NCBI GenBank assembly: GCA_036346405.1
Contig: CM070558.1
Location: forward strand, 3,286,001 to 3,350,000
Direction of reading: 5' to 3'
Source: Phyllostachys edulis
Lineage: Eukaryota; Streptophyta; Magnoliopsida; Poales; Poaceae
DNA: 64,000 nt
The translations under genes were made by a program, and so were the position numbers. Each line of letters opens with the position of its first letter. Position 1 is the stretch's first letter. Below, in pieces: positions 33,001 to 46,317 of the stretch. Below the pieces are notes generated by a model. That model did not search any database. It was not told the origin of the DNA and saw nothing but the letters and a program-made list of their open reading frames with translations.

Positions 33001-35770
33001 CACCTTCATGCTTTTATCTTCACGATTATTCAGTCCTGGCGTGTTGTGCTTATCATTGTGCTCATTTGTATCTTATCGGCATGTGTTCTCCTATGATATT
33101 CTTCATCGTGCTTTTGCGTGTATTCTGTTTATATATCCTTGTATTATATTGTTATTCACTAGTTTCATGGATGTATAAGCTTGATTTAGTCTTCATGAGC
33201 TTGTGTTGTTTTGTATATTCTGTATTTTGCTCTTGTTAATCTTTGCCCTGTGTATTCACATGCTTACTTGATTTCCATGATTTGTTCCTTAACATATCTT
33301 ATGCTCTCATGATATTGTGGATACATGGGTCTTGCCATAGCTTTCACTAGCACACCTTACCTTTGACTGTAATATATGATGTGTGTTATGCTATGTGCGT
33401 GTTTGCTTGCTCCTATGCCTTATTGTGGACTTAGAATAGGTTGAGCTTTATCATATCTTGGATAGCATGTACTGAAATTGAGTTGTCTCTTTCCATGCTC
33501 ATGTCTTAAATTGTTGATTATATGCTTTCATGAGCTTTGGATTATTTGCTGCTATTCTTGCTAGTCATGTGTCTTGGTACTGTTTCTCTAGATATTGTTT
33601 CACTAACCCAGTACCAAGGCATAGACTTTTATGTCTTTTTGGTGTAGTCTTTTCAGTTGAGAAGAAGAACATGTGATTCATGATTTCAAACTGTTGGTTC
33701 TTCTTCATATGTGCATTCAATGATGGCTATCACTTCTTGGAGACAAAGGAATTTGAGATGAGGATGATGGGTAAGCGCGACTACTTTCTAGAGCTTCAAG
33801 GAATGAATTTTCATTCATCATCGCTACATCTCACTTTAGCTTGATGGGACTCGTGTTCGAGCTTCTATACCCTACATTTGTGTATGGTATCCCTAGTCTA
33901 CCTTGCATTGCATCTGTTTTGTGTCAGGTGTTGGGTTTGTTGTGTTCAGGGTAGATAGGAGGCTCTGTTCTAGCACGTGTCTTTTCTAGGCACTCTTTTA
34001 TCCTTGGTTTTCTAGGATGCACTCTTCTCACAGACCTAGGTCGAGCTTGTCTCGATCCTTTGGTCCTTAGCGAGTTTTTGAGTTGCTGTAGGTCTTTTTA
34101 GTGATGGTGTTTGGCTCCCTAGCTTTTGAGTTGCTTTCCTAGAGATCTTGTGGAGTTTGATGTCTTTGTGCTAGCTTTGTGGAGTCCAAGGCTCTTTTGG
34201 CAAATCTCCTCTCAAATCTTTTAGACCCAACAAGGTTTGCCACCTTGAGAAGCGAGTTAGGGATAATTTATTCCTATGGGTTGTTTTGAGAGGGAGTTTG
34301 CTCTTTCTTGCATTCATTTGTATCATAATGCATTTTACATTTCAGCAACTTGCATTGTAATATAACCTTGTGGAGCTTTGATTATTATCCATGTATGACA
34401 TGATTTCATACTTTATACCCTGCCATGTCTTGTGCTAGTTTGCTAGACTTCTTTTATGGCTTTTTATGTATAGCTTAGCTTTTGCCATGCTAGCTTTATT
34501 ATCTGTGAGCAAACTGAATTATAATATGACTTGTTGGATCTTGTGACTAGTTTTGCTTTAGTGATCCTCTTATGATTCATGCCATGTCATATAGGCTTAA
34601 TTGAGTCTTGAACTTATTCTGAGTTGTAAATTGAGCTTTGATAATTCTTAAGTCAAGCAAATGAAATATGAGCTTTTTGTGCGAAAAAAACTGATCTCAC
34701 CAATTCTTTCTTATGAGGCGCTTGCCATTGCACTAGGCATGAACTCGGGGAGTTTTGGATGACCGGACTATTCTCTTAAGCTTTTGTTGCTTGGGATGGT
34801 CGTAGTGAGGCTTGAGATCTAGCACATTGCTAAGAAAACAAATTGGCAATTGGTTGAAGCTTAGAAGGTAGTTGTGGATGGCTCCTAGTCCAGGACTTGC
34901 TTTACTAAGATAAAACCAATCATTTTCAGCAAAGTGCTCAATGTGCTAAATTCTAAATGCTTAATCAAATTGATTCAAAATTGATCTCAAAGTGCTCAAA
35001 ACTGACTCATTTTCTAGCTTCTGGCTCCGTTTTGCTTATAGACATGGCCTGACTCATTTTTGGATACCTTTAGTTAAACTGTGATCTTGAGCAACTGGTC
35101 ATGCCTTCAATTCATTTAATCTCAGATCATTGCTATTTTGGCCTTAGCTTTGCGGTACATGTTTTGCCATACTTGCTTATAGCTTCTTCACATAATATGG
35201 CTTGGTGTAATACTTGTACAGTCTTCATGGATAATCTTCATGGCTCCTTTTGCTCAAATTACAAACAAAACAAAAAAAAATGAGTAAAAACATGAAAAAT
35301 TACAAAAATTACAGCCATTCCATTACTTTCATGCTCTATCTTCTTCCATGTACCTTGATGAATTCATTGTCAAAGGGGGAGAAAGATTGGTAAAAATGTT
35401 GTTTTAGAGCTTTTTTTTGAGTCATAGGTTTTTATTGATCATAGTGAGTAGGATCATCTCTATTGCATCCTTTTGGTCTTATTTGCCTTTTCTGAAGTTG
35501 ATTTGCAATTCTTGAAGACTCACAATGATCAAAGGTCATTTCGAACAATTGTTCTTTCATATGGACCTCAAGTGAGATTTTGACTGTTTACGAAATTGAA
35601 GCTTTCTTGCCTTCTTTTGTCAGTATCTCACTTGCGATACTATGCGGAGCCGACTTGGTCTTTTCCTTTGCTTTTTCTTGCATTTGGACCAAGTTATGCT
35701 TTTGAACTAAAACGTCGAGTTCTTACTCTTTCAAATCTCAAAACATTCATTTGTGGGAAATTGCCAATGT
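33001..35770 (+). other. Non-coding internal region replacing pol
   Basis: About 2.8 kb of T-rich sequence with no frame over 90 residues and no integrase or RT motif. Words such as CTTTG, CTTGT and CATG recur. A polypurine tract lies at 35372-35384. It could be degraded pol or unrelated filler; no residual motif was seen. Confidence 0.6.
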
Positions 35771-35777
35771 GTTCATC

Positions 35778-35786
35778 AAGGGGAGA
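35778..35786 (+). other. Polypurine tract
   Basis: AAGGGGAGA, one base before the 3' LTR (TG at 35788). It primes plus-strand DNA synthesis. A longer relative, AAAGGGGGAGAAA, is at 35372-35384. Confidence 0.8.
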
Positions 35787-35787
35787 T

Positions 35788-37712
35788 TGTGGATATCATG
35801 GAGATATGCTCACGATCTTAATGTGATGGTACAATTGGCAATAGCTTCTTTGGTTTGTCGAAGCGATCGTTTCGGTTTTGTTGAAATCTGTTTTGACAAG
35901 TGTCGGGATAATCGGTAGTACCGGCGTGTATCTGCGGTACTACTGCTGATCTTGATAATCTAGGGTTGTGTTTAGCGGTAGTATCATTGGCGGTATTACA
36001 TAAGCAAAGCGGTATGGTTTTCGAGCGAGTGTAATTTGAGTTTTGGATTTCATTGAGGAAGCGATCTGACCACTTGATTATGGGTGCGGTACTATCATGA
36101 TCTTGATAATACCGCCATAACATGTATGATAATACCGATTTGGTTTCGAGTTTCGTTTAACTTGGAGAATTGTTTTTGGGTTATGTCATTTCCATGTTTG
36201 TTAATGCATATATGTTGCATATTGCATGTTTTGAGCTAACGTGGGTCAAGTTGTGAAGAACTTGTTCCCGAGGCGATTTCTTGGTCTATTCTTTGTGCGG
36301 TGGCTTGCGAGTCAATGACGGTCAGCGGCGAGGAGGATTGGGACTAAGCTAGGAGAGCCGAGGTCCGAAGCGATCATGGATGCGGGTGAGGTCGGTGACT
36401 CAAGCATAGCACGAATGGACGAGTGGATCGAACCGGCGATTCGATCATGTTGGTTGGATCAAGCGGGCGGGGTCGGTGCAAGTGCCTTGGAGGTTCGATG
36501 GGATTGGACGGAGAGACTTGCCGACATGATGAGAGCCGTTGATCAACCTACACGTATGAGCGGCGATTGCTTGACGAGATTGGACTCGGTCCATGGAGAA
36601 GGATCGAGAAGGGGTACTTTGGTAATTTCACCAAATACTACCTTGGTGACCTAATGCCAACCCGCGGTGCAAGACGGTGCGTCAAGAAGTGGTTTAGGTC
36701 AAGAAAAGTAAAACGGCGCTTTAAAATGCGTGCGTGTGTGTCCGTTTGTTATTGGGCCTAACGGAGCCCATTAGGGTTAAGTCTTCTAGAAGCTCTAGGC
36801 CTCATATAAATAGAGAGGTGCTGTTCACAGCAGCCCAAGCACTTCATTTGCAAACCCTAGTTTGGTTTTTAGGGTTTAGGGAAGAAAAGAGAGGCATAGG
36901 CTCTAGTGAGATGGATTGATGTGTATGCTCTTGGATGGAGCTCTTGTCCTCCTTGAGGGAGTGGCTGTAACCAGCAACATCATGAATCAATCTATAGATT
37001 TTCTTCCAAAGATGAGCTCCCCTCTTGTGTTCTTCATTCTCTTTTGATGATTTTTGGTGCTTCCTTGATCCATTGGTTTTTGGTTGTTCTTGTGCACTCT
37101 TATTCCTTGCTGTGACATGTGGGAACGTATCTAAGGTCACCTAGATCATCAATCTCCCACGAGCAAGAGTTGGATAAAGTTTTTCGTTTTGCTCGGTTCT
37201 TTGCCCTTCTTAGGTAAAACTGAAAAAGATCAAAACTTTGGCGTAGATCTGGACGATCGCCACTTGGAATAGGTTCCTAATACCCATAGGAAGGTGTGTT
37301 CCAAATTTGGTGGAGTTTGGCCATACGGTTTAAAAGTTCGTCGATTTTCGATTTTGTTTTCAGTGTTTGTTCATCGTCGGGACAATCGGTAGTACTGCAC
37401 TTTTGCTGAGGTAGTACTGCTGATCTTGATGTAGTACCAAGACATTTACTATGATAGTACCGCGATCTTGATAATACCGCACTTACAATGATGGTAGTAC
37501 CTTTGTCCTTGATTTTTCGAGATTTCTTGAGGAGTTCTTTGCTATGCTTTGAGGGTTTAGGAGTGGATTCATTCAAGTCTTCAATGTGTAAGCATTCATC
37601 TTCATAGCTCTCATAGCTATTGGAGTGATTTGCGATTCTTGAGTTGAATCCATTATCTTTGCAAAAAGATTTGGTGCTCCTATTCACCCCCCTCTAGTCG
37701 CCTTTAGGTCCT
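35788..37712 (+). repeat. 3' LTR of the Sirevirus-like element
   Basis: About 1,925 bp, from TGTGGATATC to a truncated GGTCCT (the 5' copy ends GGTCCTACA). It has the TATA-like TATAAATA at 36805-36812 and the same GGTAGTACC clusters. Differences from the 5' LTR are mostly 1-5 bp indels near these motifs. Confidence 0.9.
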
Positions 37713-39009
37713 CTGATCTGTTCAGAATATGTCTTGGAACTTCATAGCTCCTTATCGCTTACGGCCAAGACTTCCTTAGAACTGTTGACTTGAAGTTTTT
37801 GACCATTCGCCTTGTTCTTGGATTTCTTAACATTCTTATCCTTTTTCTTGCTGCTTTCGCCCGCTTCTCGAGGATCTTTGTCATCCTGATCAATGGTTTT
37901 GTTCCACTCAACTGCTTCAGCGGTAGTCGCATATCGATCGGCCATCTAGAAGAGCTCAGTGACAGTAGCCGGGGGATTCAACGCGATATCCTCTGTAATC
38001 CTTCTACAACGGACTCCCTGCTTACAGGCCCTGATAACAGATGAGTCAGAAACCTCTAGAATTGAATTGAGAACCTGACTAAAATGCCTGATGAATTGGC
38101 GTAAAGTCTCGTGGTCGTTTTGTCTCATCCTGTGCAGGTTGTCCTCCTTTTCGGGGCGATTGTAAGTATCTTGGAAATTGGCCAATAGAAGGTCGCAGAG
38201 GTGTTTCCACAAATAGATCGACCCGAGTGGTTGGTTTAGCAACCACGATCGAGCGGACCCTTCGAGCACAGTTAGAAGGTAATTCGCCATGACATGCTCT
38301 CCTCCTCCTGCTGTTTGGACATCGGTCGTATAGATATGAAAGAATTCGATGAGATTTTGTGACCCATCAAATTTCTCCATGTTCACTGGTCAAAACCATG
38401 TCGGTCAGCGAACAGCTCGAAGATTAGGCGAGAATGCCCGACAACCGGTAATGACATCATATCGCCTTCTCTGTAGAAAAGGAGGGTTGATATCATAGAT
38501 GATCGTAGACGTCGATACCCGGTCGTGGGTGAACCTGACCTATGATAGGTCTCAGTCCTACGAGGGTAATACTTCTCGTATTCCATTTGCCATTGCAGAT
38601 TTCTAGGACGTAATGGTGAACAACCATATCCCCTGGGAGCTTGTCGATCATCAGATGTTTGATGAACTATTCTCTGGCTGGAGTTAAGATTAGGGGAATA
38701 ACGTAACCTGTTGTCATGCCGATCTCCATGAGGCGAGTTGTTTGAACGACTGGTAGTCGACGGAGTCGTGCCGTTACGACTTCCAGAATGATGTCGGGGA
38801 GGATGCTCAAGTCTCGCCATCGTGCTCCGGAGCCTTTGCGCGATCTCTTCAGTGAAGAGGTCATACCCTGGCGCTCGTGCGAATTCTTGAGTTGGGTTCT
38901 CGAGTAGATCATTTATGTGCTGGACTTCTTGAGCCTCCTCTAACTGATATTGAACGCGCCCAGTTAAATTTCTCTAAGCAGTCATCCGTCTCCTTCGGGT
39001 TGTCTCAGG
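37713..39009 (-). pseudogene. Ty3/gypsy gag, minus strand, split by insertions
   Basis: Read on the minus strand from 39009 downward. First comes a charged region (EEAQEVQHINDLLENP, then GYDLFTEEIAQRLRS), then an Arg/Ser-rich linker. The Retrotrans_gag core at about 38300-38050 has MANYLLTVLEGSARSWLLNQ and FIRHFSQVLNSI. Last is a lysine-rich tail (KKKDKNVKKSKNKANG). At least three frame changes and stops (for example near 38386 and 37945) are present. Its 5' continuation lies at 49606-49622 and 55448 onward, and its own LTR at 56258-56992. It resembles non-chromodomain gypsy gags (Tat/RIRE2-like), though that placement is tentative. Confidence 0.8.
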
Positions 39010-39118
39010 TGTTAGTGATATGCCCTAGAGGCAATCATAGAGATGATTGTATCATGTCTATATTTATGAGTTATTGAATAAATGTTATTCTGTTCCTTGA
39101 ATGAATCATTGGTTATGA

Positions 39119-42100
39119 AGTTTAACATCCCTATTTTCTAGACTTTTTGAAAATCTTGGAAACTTTAAAAATTAACCATTTGGTTTTATTAATTCGCTAA
39201 AGCTTAATTTGTAATTTAGAATTTTAAAAACAATTTAATTTGAATTAATTGAACTTCAATTAATTCAAGTTGGTTTAATTGAGTTTTCGGATCTTAATTG
39301 GATTTTAAAATCAAAAGTATTATTTTAAGCCCTTTTCTTGGTTTTGTTGGATTTTAAAATTGGTTTTTTCCTTTTTCCCTAAGTTGAAAATAATTATTTG
39401 CAAAAATTAAAAGCAAAAGTTAATCTAAAATATTTTTATTAAGTTCTAAATAATTCAAGAGATTTCTGTGCTTTTTTTTTGAATTTTTGGACAGCTTTAG
39501 CTATTTTCTAAAAAGGTTTTTGCTTTTCTGGTATTTTCTAAATTCAAAAATCCTTAAAATCCCCTTCTCTTTGTTTGGGCGAATTCCTTGGCTCATTACC
39601 TGTTCATCCGTGCGGCCAAAGACGTTGGCCCTTCGCGCTTTGCTTTCGCCGGCCGCGCCTCCCCTTCCTCGAAGGCCATTCGATCAAGATCGGATGACTC
39701 ACAAAGCGCCGCGCCACCCAATCCTCGTGAGCCGTCGGATCAAGATTTAATGGCTAGATAGCGTGTGACGTTCGGACGTCCAAACGACCGATTCATTTTG
39801 GACCGCCCGATTGAAATCGGACGGCCCCGCTTCGCCGCACCTTTCCTTGCTTTCCCCCTTCTCTCTCTAACCGGCGGGCCCGCCTTGTCAGTCACCGCCG
39901 CCTCCGGGTCGTCTTCTTCCCCCAGTCGTCCTGACCGTTGCGCCCATGCCGCTCGCTCGTCAACGCCGGGCGTGGCTTTTGTGCCGGCCGCACCAACTCC
40001 CATCGCCATCGCCCGTCACGTGCATTCAATGCGACGTCGACCTCCGCCACCCCGTTCGTGCCCTCGCCCTCCTGGTCATCTTCTTCTTCACGCCTCCGCC
40101 CACGCCATTTGTGTCAGAGCACGTGCATGCGTGCGTTTCGCGCTGGCACGCCTGCCCCGTCGCGTCACCCTATCGCGCGCATTGAAGGCGGCGTGCTCCG
40201 CCGCGCCCGCTGCCACCACCAGCTTCTCCTCCCTTGCCCTGTCACCTCCGCTCACCTGCCCCCGTCTGCGTCAGCCTCGCCGCCGCAAGCACGCCACCAC
40301 CCATCTCGCCCTCTGGCCTCCCCCGTGCCTATTTAAGGGGAGCACCGAGCGCCCCCAACCCCCTCTTCCCTCTCCCACCACTCACTCCCCCTCTCGCCCT
40401 CCGAGCTTGCCATATTTTGAGCTTCAACCACCGCCGCTGAGCTTCACTCTGCCGCATCCGCCACCGCCGTCGAGCCCCCTCCGGCGCCACCCTTCACGTC
40501 TGAGTTTGCAGGGCCGCCTCTCCGTGGCGCCTCCCGTCCCCGGGCGCCATCCGCCGCCATCTCCACCTCCGCCGCCGCCACTTTCGTCCCTCGCCACGGC
40601 CACCCCATAGAACCCGTCCTCCAGACCTGCGCACAGATTCGCCTCACGCCCTCTTCAATCGCACCACCCATCAGGCTCGCCCTGGCCTTGGCGTCGGTGA
40701 GCCTCTGACTCCCAAACCGCCGCCATTGGTCGGTGTGGCACGCCACTGTGGCGCCCAATCAGCGCCACCTCAGTCTCCCTCGCTGATGTGGCAGCCCAGT
40801 CAGTAGCCACGTGGCATTTTCTTTCTTTTCCTTTTGGAAAATAATTCAAAAATCAAGAAAATCCCTTTTTCTTGATTTTATGCAATTTCAAACTTCCGGA
40901 GGCCATAACTTCCTCATTCAAACTCCGATTCGAGTGATTCAAATTTCTAAATTCATCTAAATTCCTTTTCTTCCTATTAGTATTTATTTGGTAATTATTT
41001 TCATTTTATTTGGTATTGTTTTATTTATTTAGCTTTGTTCATGCGTATAGATTAGGTGTTTGGACGAATTAAGTGGACCCGACGGCAATCAAGCACCTCT
41101 ACTCTTCAACGAAGGCAAGTCATAGACCTTGATCATATTGAACCCATTTTATAAAAAGTATATTATTTGATATAAACATGCATTGATAATTTTATAATAA
41201 ATGGTTTCGGGATTAGTTAATTACCTAATTGCCATTATACCTCCTTGATAAATTGTGAATGACATGTATCCTTGAATGGCATAACTCCTTGGATGCCGTA
41301 GGTTGTAATACCAACATGGGTATCGTATTATGCTTAGCCAATGCTTTAGTATACAATAGATTCATGATCGCTTACTCAAAGAATGATTGAATTTGGCTAA
41401 AGGAAATATGGAATTGTGGCGGAGCCACTATTGATAAAATTTGTTGTGCCATGGCAAGGGTTGTCATTTGACCGGGTTGAATGAAAATGATTTATGCTCG
41501 GACGAGTGGGTGGTGGTAAAGGTGGGTGCAGTAAAGCACATTGGGATACATACAGTCTCGTTTGAGCAGCCATCTAAGGACTTAACCTTGAACCATTGAT
41601 CTAGACCATATCGTACAACCACATGTCTAGACTGGGATAGACCTGACCAACTAATTAGCAATGTTTTGAGTCGGTTCTGTTTTGGATGATTATGGCGCAA
41701 GTGGGGGCTCGAAATGGCGAAACCTTAGCGAGCAGAACCAAGTCAAAATAGAACTTTGTAAAGGCCTTGTCACATGCTCTAGACTGCTTACCTACGGTAG
41801 TGAGCAGTGGTATCGACGGATGCCAGACAAACTAGAGAATTCGTGTCTTGTGGGCAAGGTTCAAGAAAGCGCTAGGCGCTAGGCGGGCGGTGGACCGGGG
41901 CCTAGCGCCTAGGCGGTGACTAGGCGGTGCCCAGGCGGTCGGCTTGGCTACGGTGCAGATAAGCCCACAACAGGAATAATTTGATGAATTGAGCAAGCAT
42001 CAGGCATCAAATTGAGTAAGATAGAAGAAAAATTACCTGAAGAAGCAAGACATGTGCAATTTGATATAGTCATGTATATTATCTCCCCTCCAAGGCTCCA

Positions 42101-45100
42101 AGAGCTTGATGTAAACATGTATGTATTGTAATCAAATGATGATATAAACCTGCATATTTAATCAATGATGAGTTATTTTCTTCGGAATTCCTCTTAAGGA
42201 TGCTTGAACTTGTTGGTGTTGTCGCACCTCCGGAAGCAACGGATGACATCTTGACAAAATGACAAATTAACAATAAGTTATAAGCCTACAATGAAAGCAA
42301 CCATTTTTAAGGATAATGCTAATGCACACTTGCACAGTAAAGAAATATGTCAACACTCAACAGCAGCCCTTCCTAGAAGCCATACTACGTTTCAAAACCA
42401 GCCAAGAATTCATGTCAACAATGGAAATACTACGTTTCAAATAAATCATGCCATACTACGTTTCAAATACAGTAAGACTCAGTCTATTTCATCATCTATA
42501 TATTTTTTTAAAATATTATACTCATATCTGGCAGGAACACATAATAGTCTAATTTCATGACAAGTTTGTTAGAAATGCATCTTGTAAGTATTACCATCTT
42601 TAGATTTTGTCACATTGCATCCAACCTGGCAACCATTATTGATGACTGGCACATCATCCAGAGTAGAAAATTTGCACTAAAAGATCAAAAGAGGAGCTTG
42701 TTTGCACTAGTGTATGGAGTGTAAAAAGTGCCAAGATGAGCGCATCACAAATATTTAGGCCATTAAGCTAGAAAATAGAAACCAAGATTTCAAATTTAAT
42801 TATGAAGTGTTTGGCTTCTATGTAATGATCCCTTTCCAAGTTGTCAATGATTCAAATGGAAAACCAGCCAAGAATTCATGTCATACTGTTAGTCAATTAA
42901 AGATCCTGTGTTAGTCAATTAAAGAATTCATGCCATACTGTTAGTCAAATAACACAAATAAGTCCTGTGTTTCTCAATTAAAGACCAAATGTCCACAATA
43001 AGCTACATGCTATTTGGGAAGATGCTCAACTGCAGTCACTCATATTGTTGTACAACATGACATAAATGGGGAGTTTTTGGATATCAAATATAACTTGCAA
43101 AGGATATGAAATAGACAAATATAACTTGCTAACGAGACAAATGAATGGACAAGTATAACTTGCAAAGGATGTCAAATGTGCTGCTCACAATTAGTCAATC
43201 ATACACAGATACACTAACCATGCAAGTAATATCAAGTCAATCATACACTAACCATGCAAGTAATATCAAGTGCAAGTAATATCACAGATTCACAGACCAT
43301 GCAAGTAATACGCTGCTCACAATCAGTCAATCATACACTAACCAATCAATACGCTGCTCACAATCAGTCAATCATACACTAACCATGCAAGTAATATCAA
43401 CTTATCAAGTGCAAGTAATATCACTCATACATTCAGATTCAGTGCAAGTCATCAATCATCAATCATGCAAGTCATCAACCATGCAAGTAATATCAACTTA
43501 TCAAGTGCAAGTCATCAATCATCAATTCATCATTCATCAATGTTATCTTGCATATATGTGCTCACTGCCCTTTCACAAAAGATGCAACAGATTGATTGCA
43601 ACATGTATACTTCATACATTCAGATTCAGACATTCAGAAGCAAGGATCTAAAAGATGTTAAAGATAAAGCTCATTGTAAACTTTAGTTATTCAGCAGCCA
43701 ATCAGCAATCCTTTCACCTTTGAGAGAAGAACCTCTGAACCTGTCAACAAAAGCATGAAGAACATGGTGGTCAGACACATTTCTTGCGAAGAGCATGAAG
43801 AACATGGTCACTAACTCACTGGCATACATCCTTTACTCGAAGACAGGAAGGGGCAGAGAAGGCGACATCGAGCAAGGCGGGGAGGCTGCGGTGCTAGGGG
43901 AGCGGGAAGAGAGAGAGAGGCGGCAGTATGGGGTGGAGCGAGAAGGAAGGGGCATCGGAGGAGGGGAGGGCGGCGGCGCGAGGGAGCTGAGAAGTGAGAA
44001 GAGAGGGGAGAGAGGAAGGCGGCGGTGCGAGGGTGGAGCAGAGAGTGGAGGGCGGCGAGGCGGGAGGGGGGGACCAGAGAGGAGCGAGAGCAGAGAGGGG
44101 AGGTCGGCAGCGGGGGAGCAGAGGGAAGAGGCGTACGACGTACCTCGATTCGATGGCAGGACGACCGCGTTTTGGAGGCGACGAGCTCGATTCGGTGGCG
44201 GAGACGATGGGGTGAGCTCGATTCGGCGGCGGCGAGCTCCAATCGGTGGCGGCGAGCTCCAATCGGCGGCGCACGAGCTCGACTCGGCGGCGGGGGAGCC
44301 GAACCCTAGAGCGTCGCAACACGGTCGGGGCGTCGGGCGCTGCAGTCCTTTTATCTTCCGCCTCGGCGCCCGCCTCGCCGAGTGCCGCCGAAGACCGCGG
44401 AGGACCACCTTTCGTCGTCTAGGCGTGCGGCCCGACTAGCTCGCCGATTCGGTCCTGGTCGTAGCGGGTCAGAGACGATGAGCGCTTAGTCGGCGCCTAA
44501 TAACCGCCTAGGGCCGACTTTCATAACCATGCTTGTGGGTAAAGCTGTACAACCTCTGCAGAGTGTAAAACTATTCGAATAGCCATGTCCCCGGTTATGG
44601 ACATGCGTGGTGATTTCACACAAGGGGTAGATTTTATGAAAAGTTGGAATGGGTTGGATTGATCTGAGTAGTTGTTGGTTGATGGTTGGAAAGTGAACAG
44701 GGTGTTCGCTATTTGTTTCAAAGAAACTTGATTATTTATGTATTAATCTTTTAAATTATGCTTTTCAATCTAATTACTGTATTTACTGTCAATACTGCTT
44801 TCTGCAAAATAACCATAAAGCTATCCTTGTCAAGCCTCCTCGCATAAATACTATTTGCATACATTTCCCTATGACTTGCTGAGTACATTCAAAGTACTCA
44901 CGGCTTTATGCCCTCTGGTTGATCAGTCGCTAAAGAGGAGTTCTTTGAAGACTAGGCGAACTAGGATGTGTTCTCCACTCGATTGCCTGTGGGCATGTCG
45001 GATGGCTTCCACAAGTTTGTTTATTTTCCACTACAGGTTTACTCTGTTATCTTTAGCCCTGTGTGGCACCCTTTGTAAAACTTGACCATAAGGTCCTTTT

Positions 45101-45253
45101 TGCTATTAAATATTAATTTGTCTGCTTCATCTATAGTTTGTTGTAAGGTTTTTTATTACACCAATGTTGCAACTGTGTGCACTAGCTACTGATCCAAGGA
45201 ATAGTGCAGATATACACAGAGGGTCCTGGATCCGGAGATCTGGGGTCCTGACA
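39119..45253 (+). mobile_element. Nested Del/Tekay-like solo LTR
   Basis: It starts near AGTTTAACATCCCTATTTTC, a worn form of the family start TGTAACANCCC, and ends GGGGTCCTGACA. The family block CTATTCGAATAGCCATGTCC plus GGTTATGGACATG is at 44571-44607. Flanks are TATGA and TATGT, so the duplication is imperfect and the left edge is uncertain by a few bases. Without the hAT insertion it is about 3.45 kb, close to its relatives at 9608 and 23210. Confidence 0.8.
41855..44531. mobile_element. Non-autonomous hAT element, 2.68 kb
   Basis: A perfect 8-bp duplication CTTGTGGG (41847-41854 and 44532-44539), as for hAT transposons. The ends CAAGGTTCAAGAAAGC and, inverted, CATGGTTATGAAAGTC form the TIR. 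Both subterminal regions are packed with CTAGGCG/CGCCTAG words (41870-41935 and 44490-44515), probably transposase binding sites. The interior has short repeats (GCAAGTAATATCA, CAATCATACACTAACC at 43190-43500) and a 600-bp GA-rich, then CGGCG-rich block at 43850-44450 that may be a captured 5' gene end. No transposase is present. Confidence 0.87.
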
Positions 45254-46317
45254 TATGTGACTTGGTGGTGAAACTCTTTTAGCCTATATGATGTCATTCT
45301 AAATGGACCCCTGGTCAGATGTTACTGGTCGGAACACTAGTGACTCTATCGACCGGCACATGTATTGATTGATGACCATATTTCACTGGTCATGGATATA
45401 GGGATATCGAATCAATAATGTGAACACATGTTAGAGAACATGGGGTTGGATTGACCCACCTTGAGATACTGTTGAGATTGTTATGATTTTTTGTGTCGTC
45501 AGTTGGTCTCAAGCAATGATGATGTATAATCCTTAGACCTGAGATCATCATAATTTTCTACATGTGTAAGAGTACACTTTGGGGTTACCAAACGCTACTC
45601 CGTAACTGGGTAGCTATAAAGGTAGCTTTCAGGTATGCTGTGAAACATGCGGAGGAATGTGACTGGTCGGATATGGGATTTGCCCCTCCTAACATAACAT
45701 AAGAGATATATCTGGGCCCCTCGATGTGGTCGGATAAAGAAAGTGCATGGTCATGCCACTAGTGGTCGAAGTGTTCGACCACGTGAAGTTATCCGACACT
45801 CGATCGAGAAAGTATTGAACAGTCCATGGATGACACAACATCTCACCTGGAGTTCAACCAGATATCGTGAGGCAAAGGGAGAATACACGAGAAGGTCTTT
45901 TAGTTCGATCAGATACGGACTAGTTATATGGATTTACGAGCTAGTCGTTGGCTGGTCGAACATGATCACTAAGTGGTCAAAACCTGGTCGTAAGGAGTTA
46001 CGAACTGGTCGAGACCAAATATGAATTGGTCATATAGATATACGAGCTAGTCGTTAGTGATATGGACCTGGTCGTAGATCATATTGCATTAAGGTTTGTC
46101 CGATATAATTCGTGTATATTCGGGAATCGTTATGTTCTGCTAGGAGCCGCTGATGACTGGTGATCAGAAAAGAGTTTCCGAGTCATAACCGATTACGTAT
46201 GAACCTAACGGGTCACACACTTAACGGGTTGGAACAAACCAATACAAATACGATTCGTCAAACATGTTCAGATAGGATTCGTCACGGGTACTATATAAGG
46301 AGATGCTTGAGGCTGTT

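Larger units (their letters stand above)
28145..37712 (+). mobile_element. Non-autonomous Sirevirus/Maximus-like Copia element
   Basis: A 9.6-kb element with both LTRs. The LTRs start TGTGGATATCATGGAG. A Met-tRNA-like PBS, a long gag with two zinc knuckles and a coiled-coil stretch, and the start of a DSG protease follow. Integrase, reverse transcriptase and RNase H are absent. A polypurine tract AAGGGGAGA precedes the 3' LTR and a second one, AAAGGGGGAGAAA, lies 400 bp earlier, a Sirevirus habit. GTCCT occurs just outside the 5' LTR (28140-28144) and at the very end of the 3' copy, so the right edge is uncertain by a few bases. Confidence 0.85.

Noticed and set aside
39765..40610. 281-residue plus-strand ORF
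   Set aside because: Pro/Ser/Arg-rich, within the GC-rich leader part of an LTR; no motif and no initiation context.
43795..44439. Long open frames on both strands in a GA/CGG-rich block
   Set aside because: Composition is low-complexity, every frame stays open on both strands, and no domain is seen. It lies inside a hAT element.
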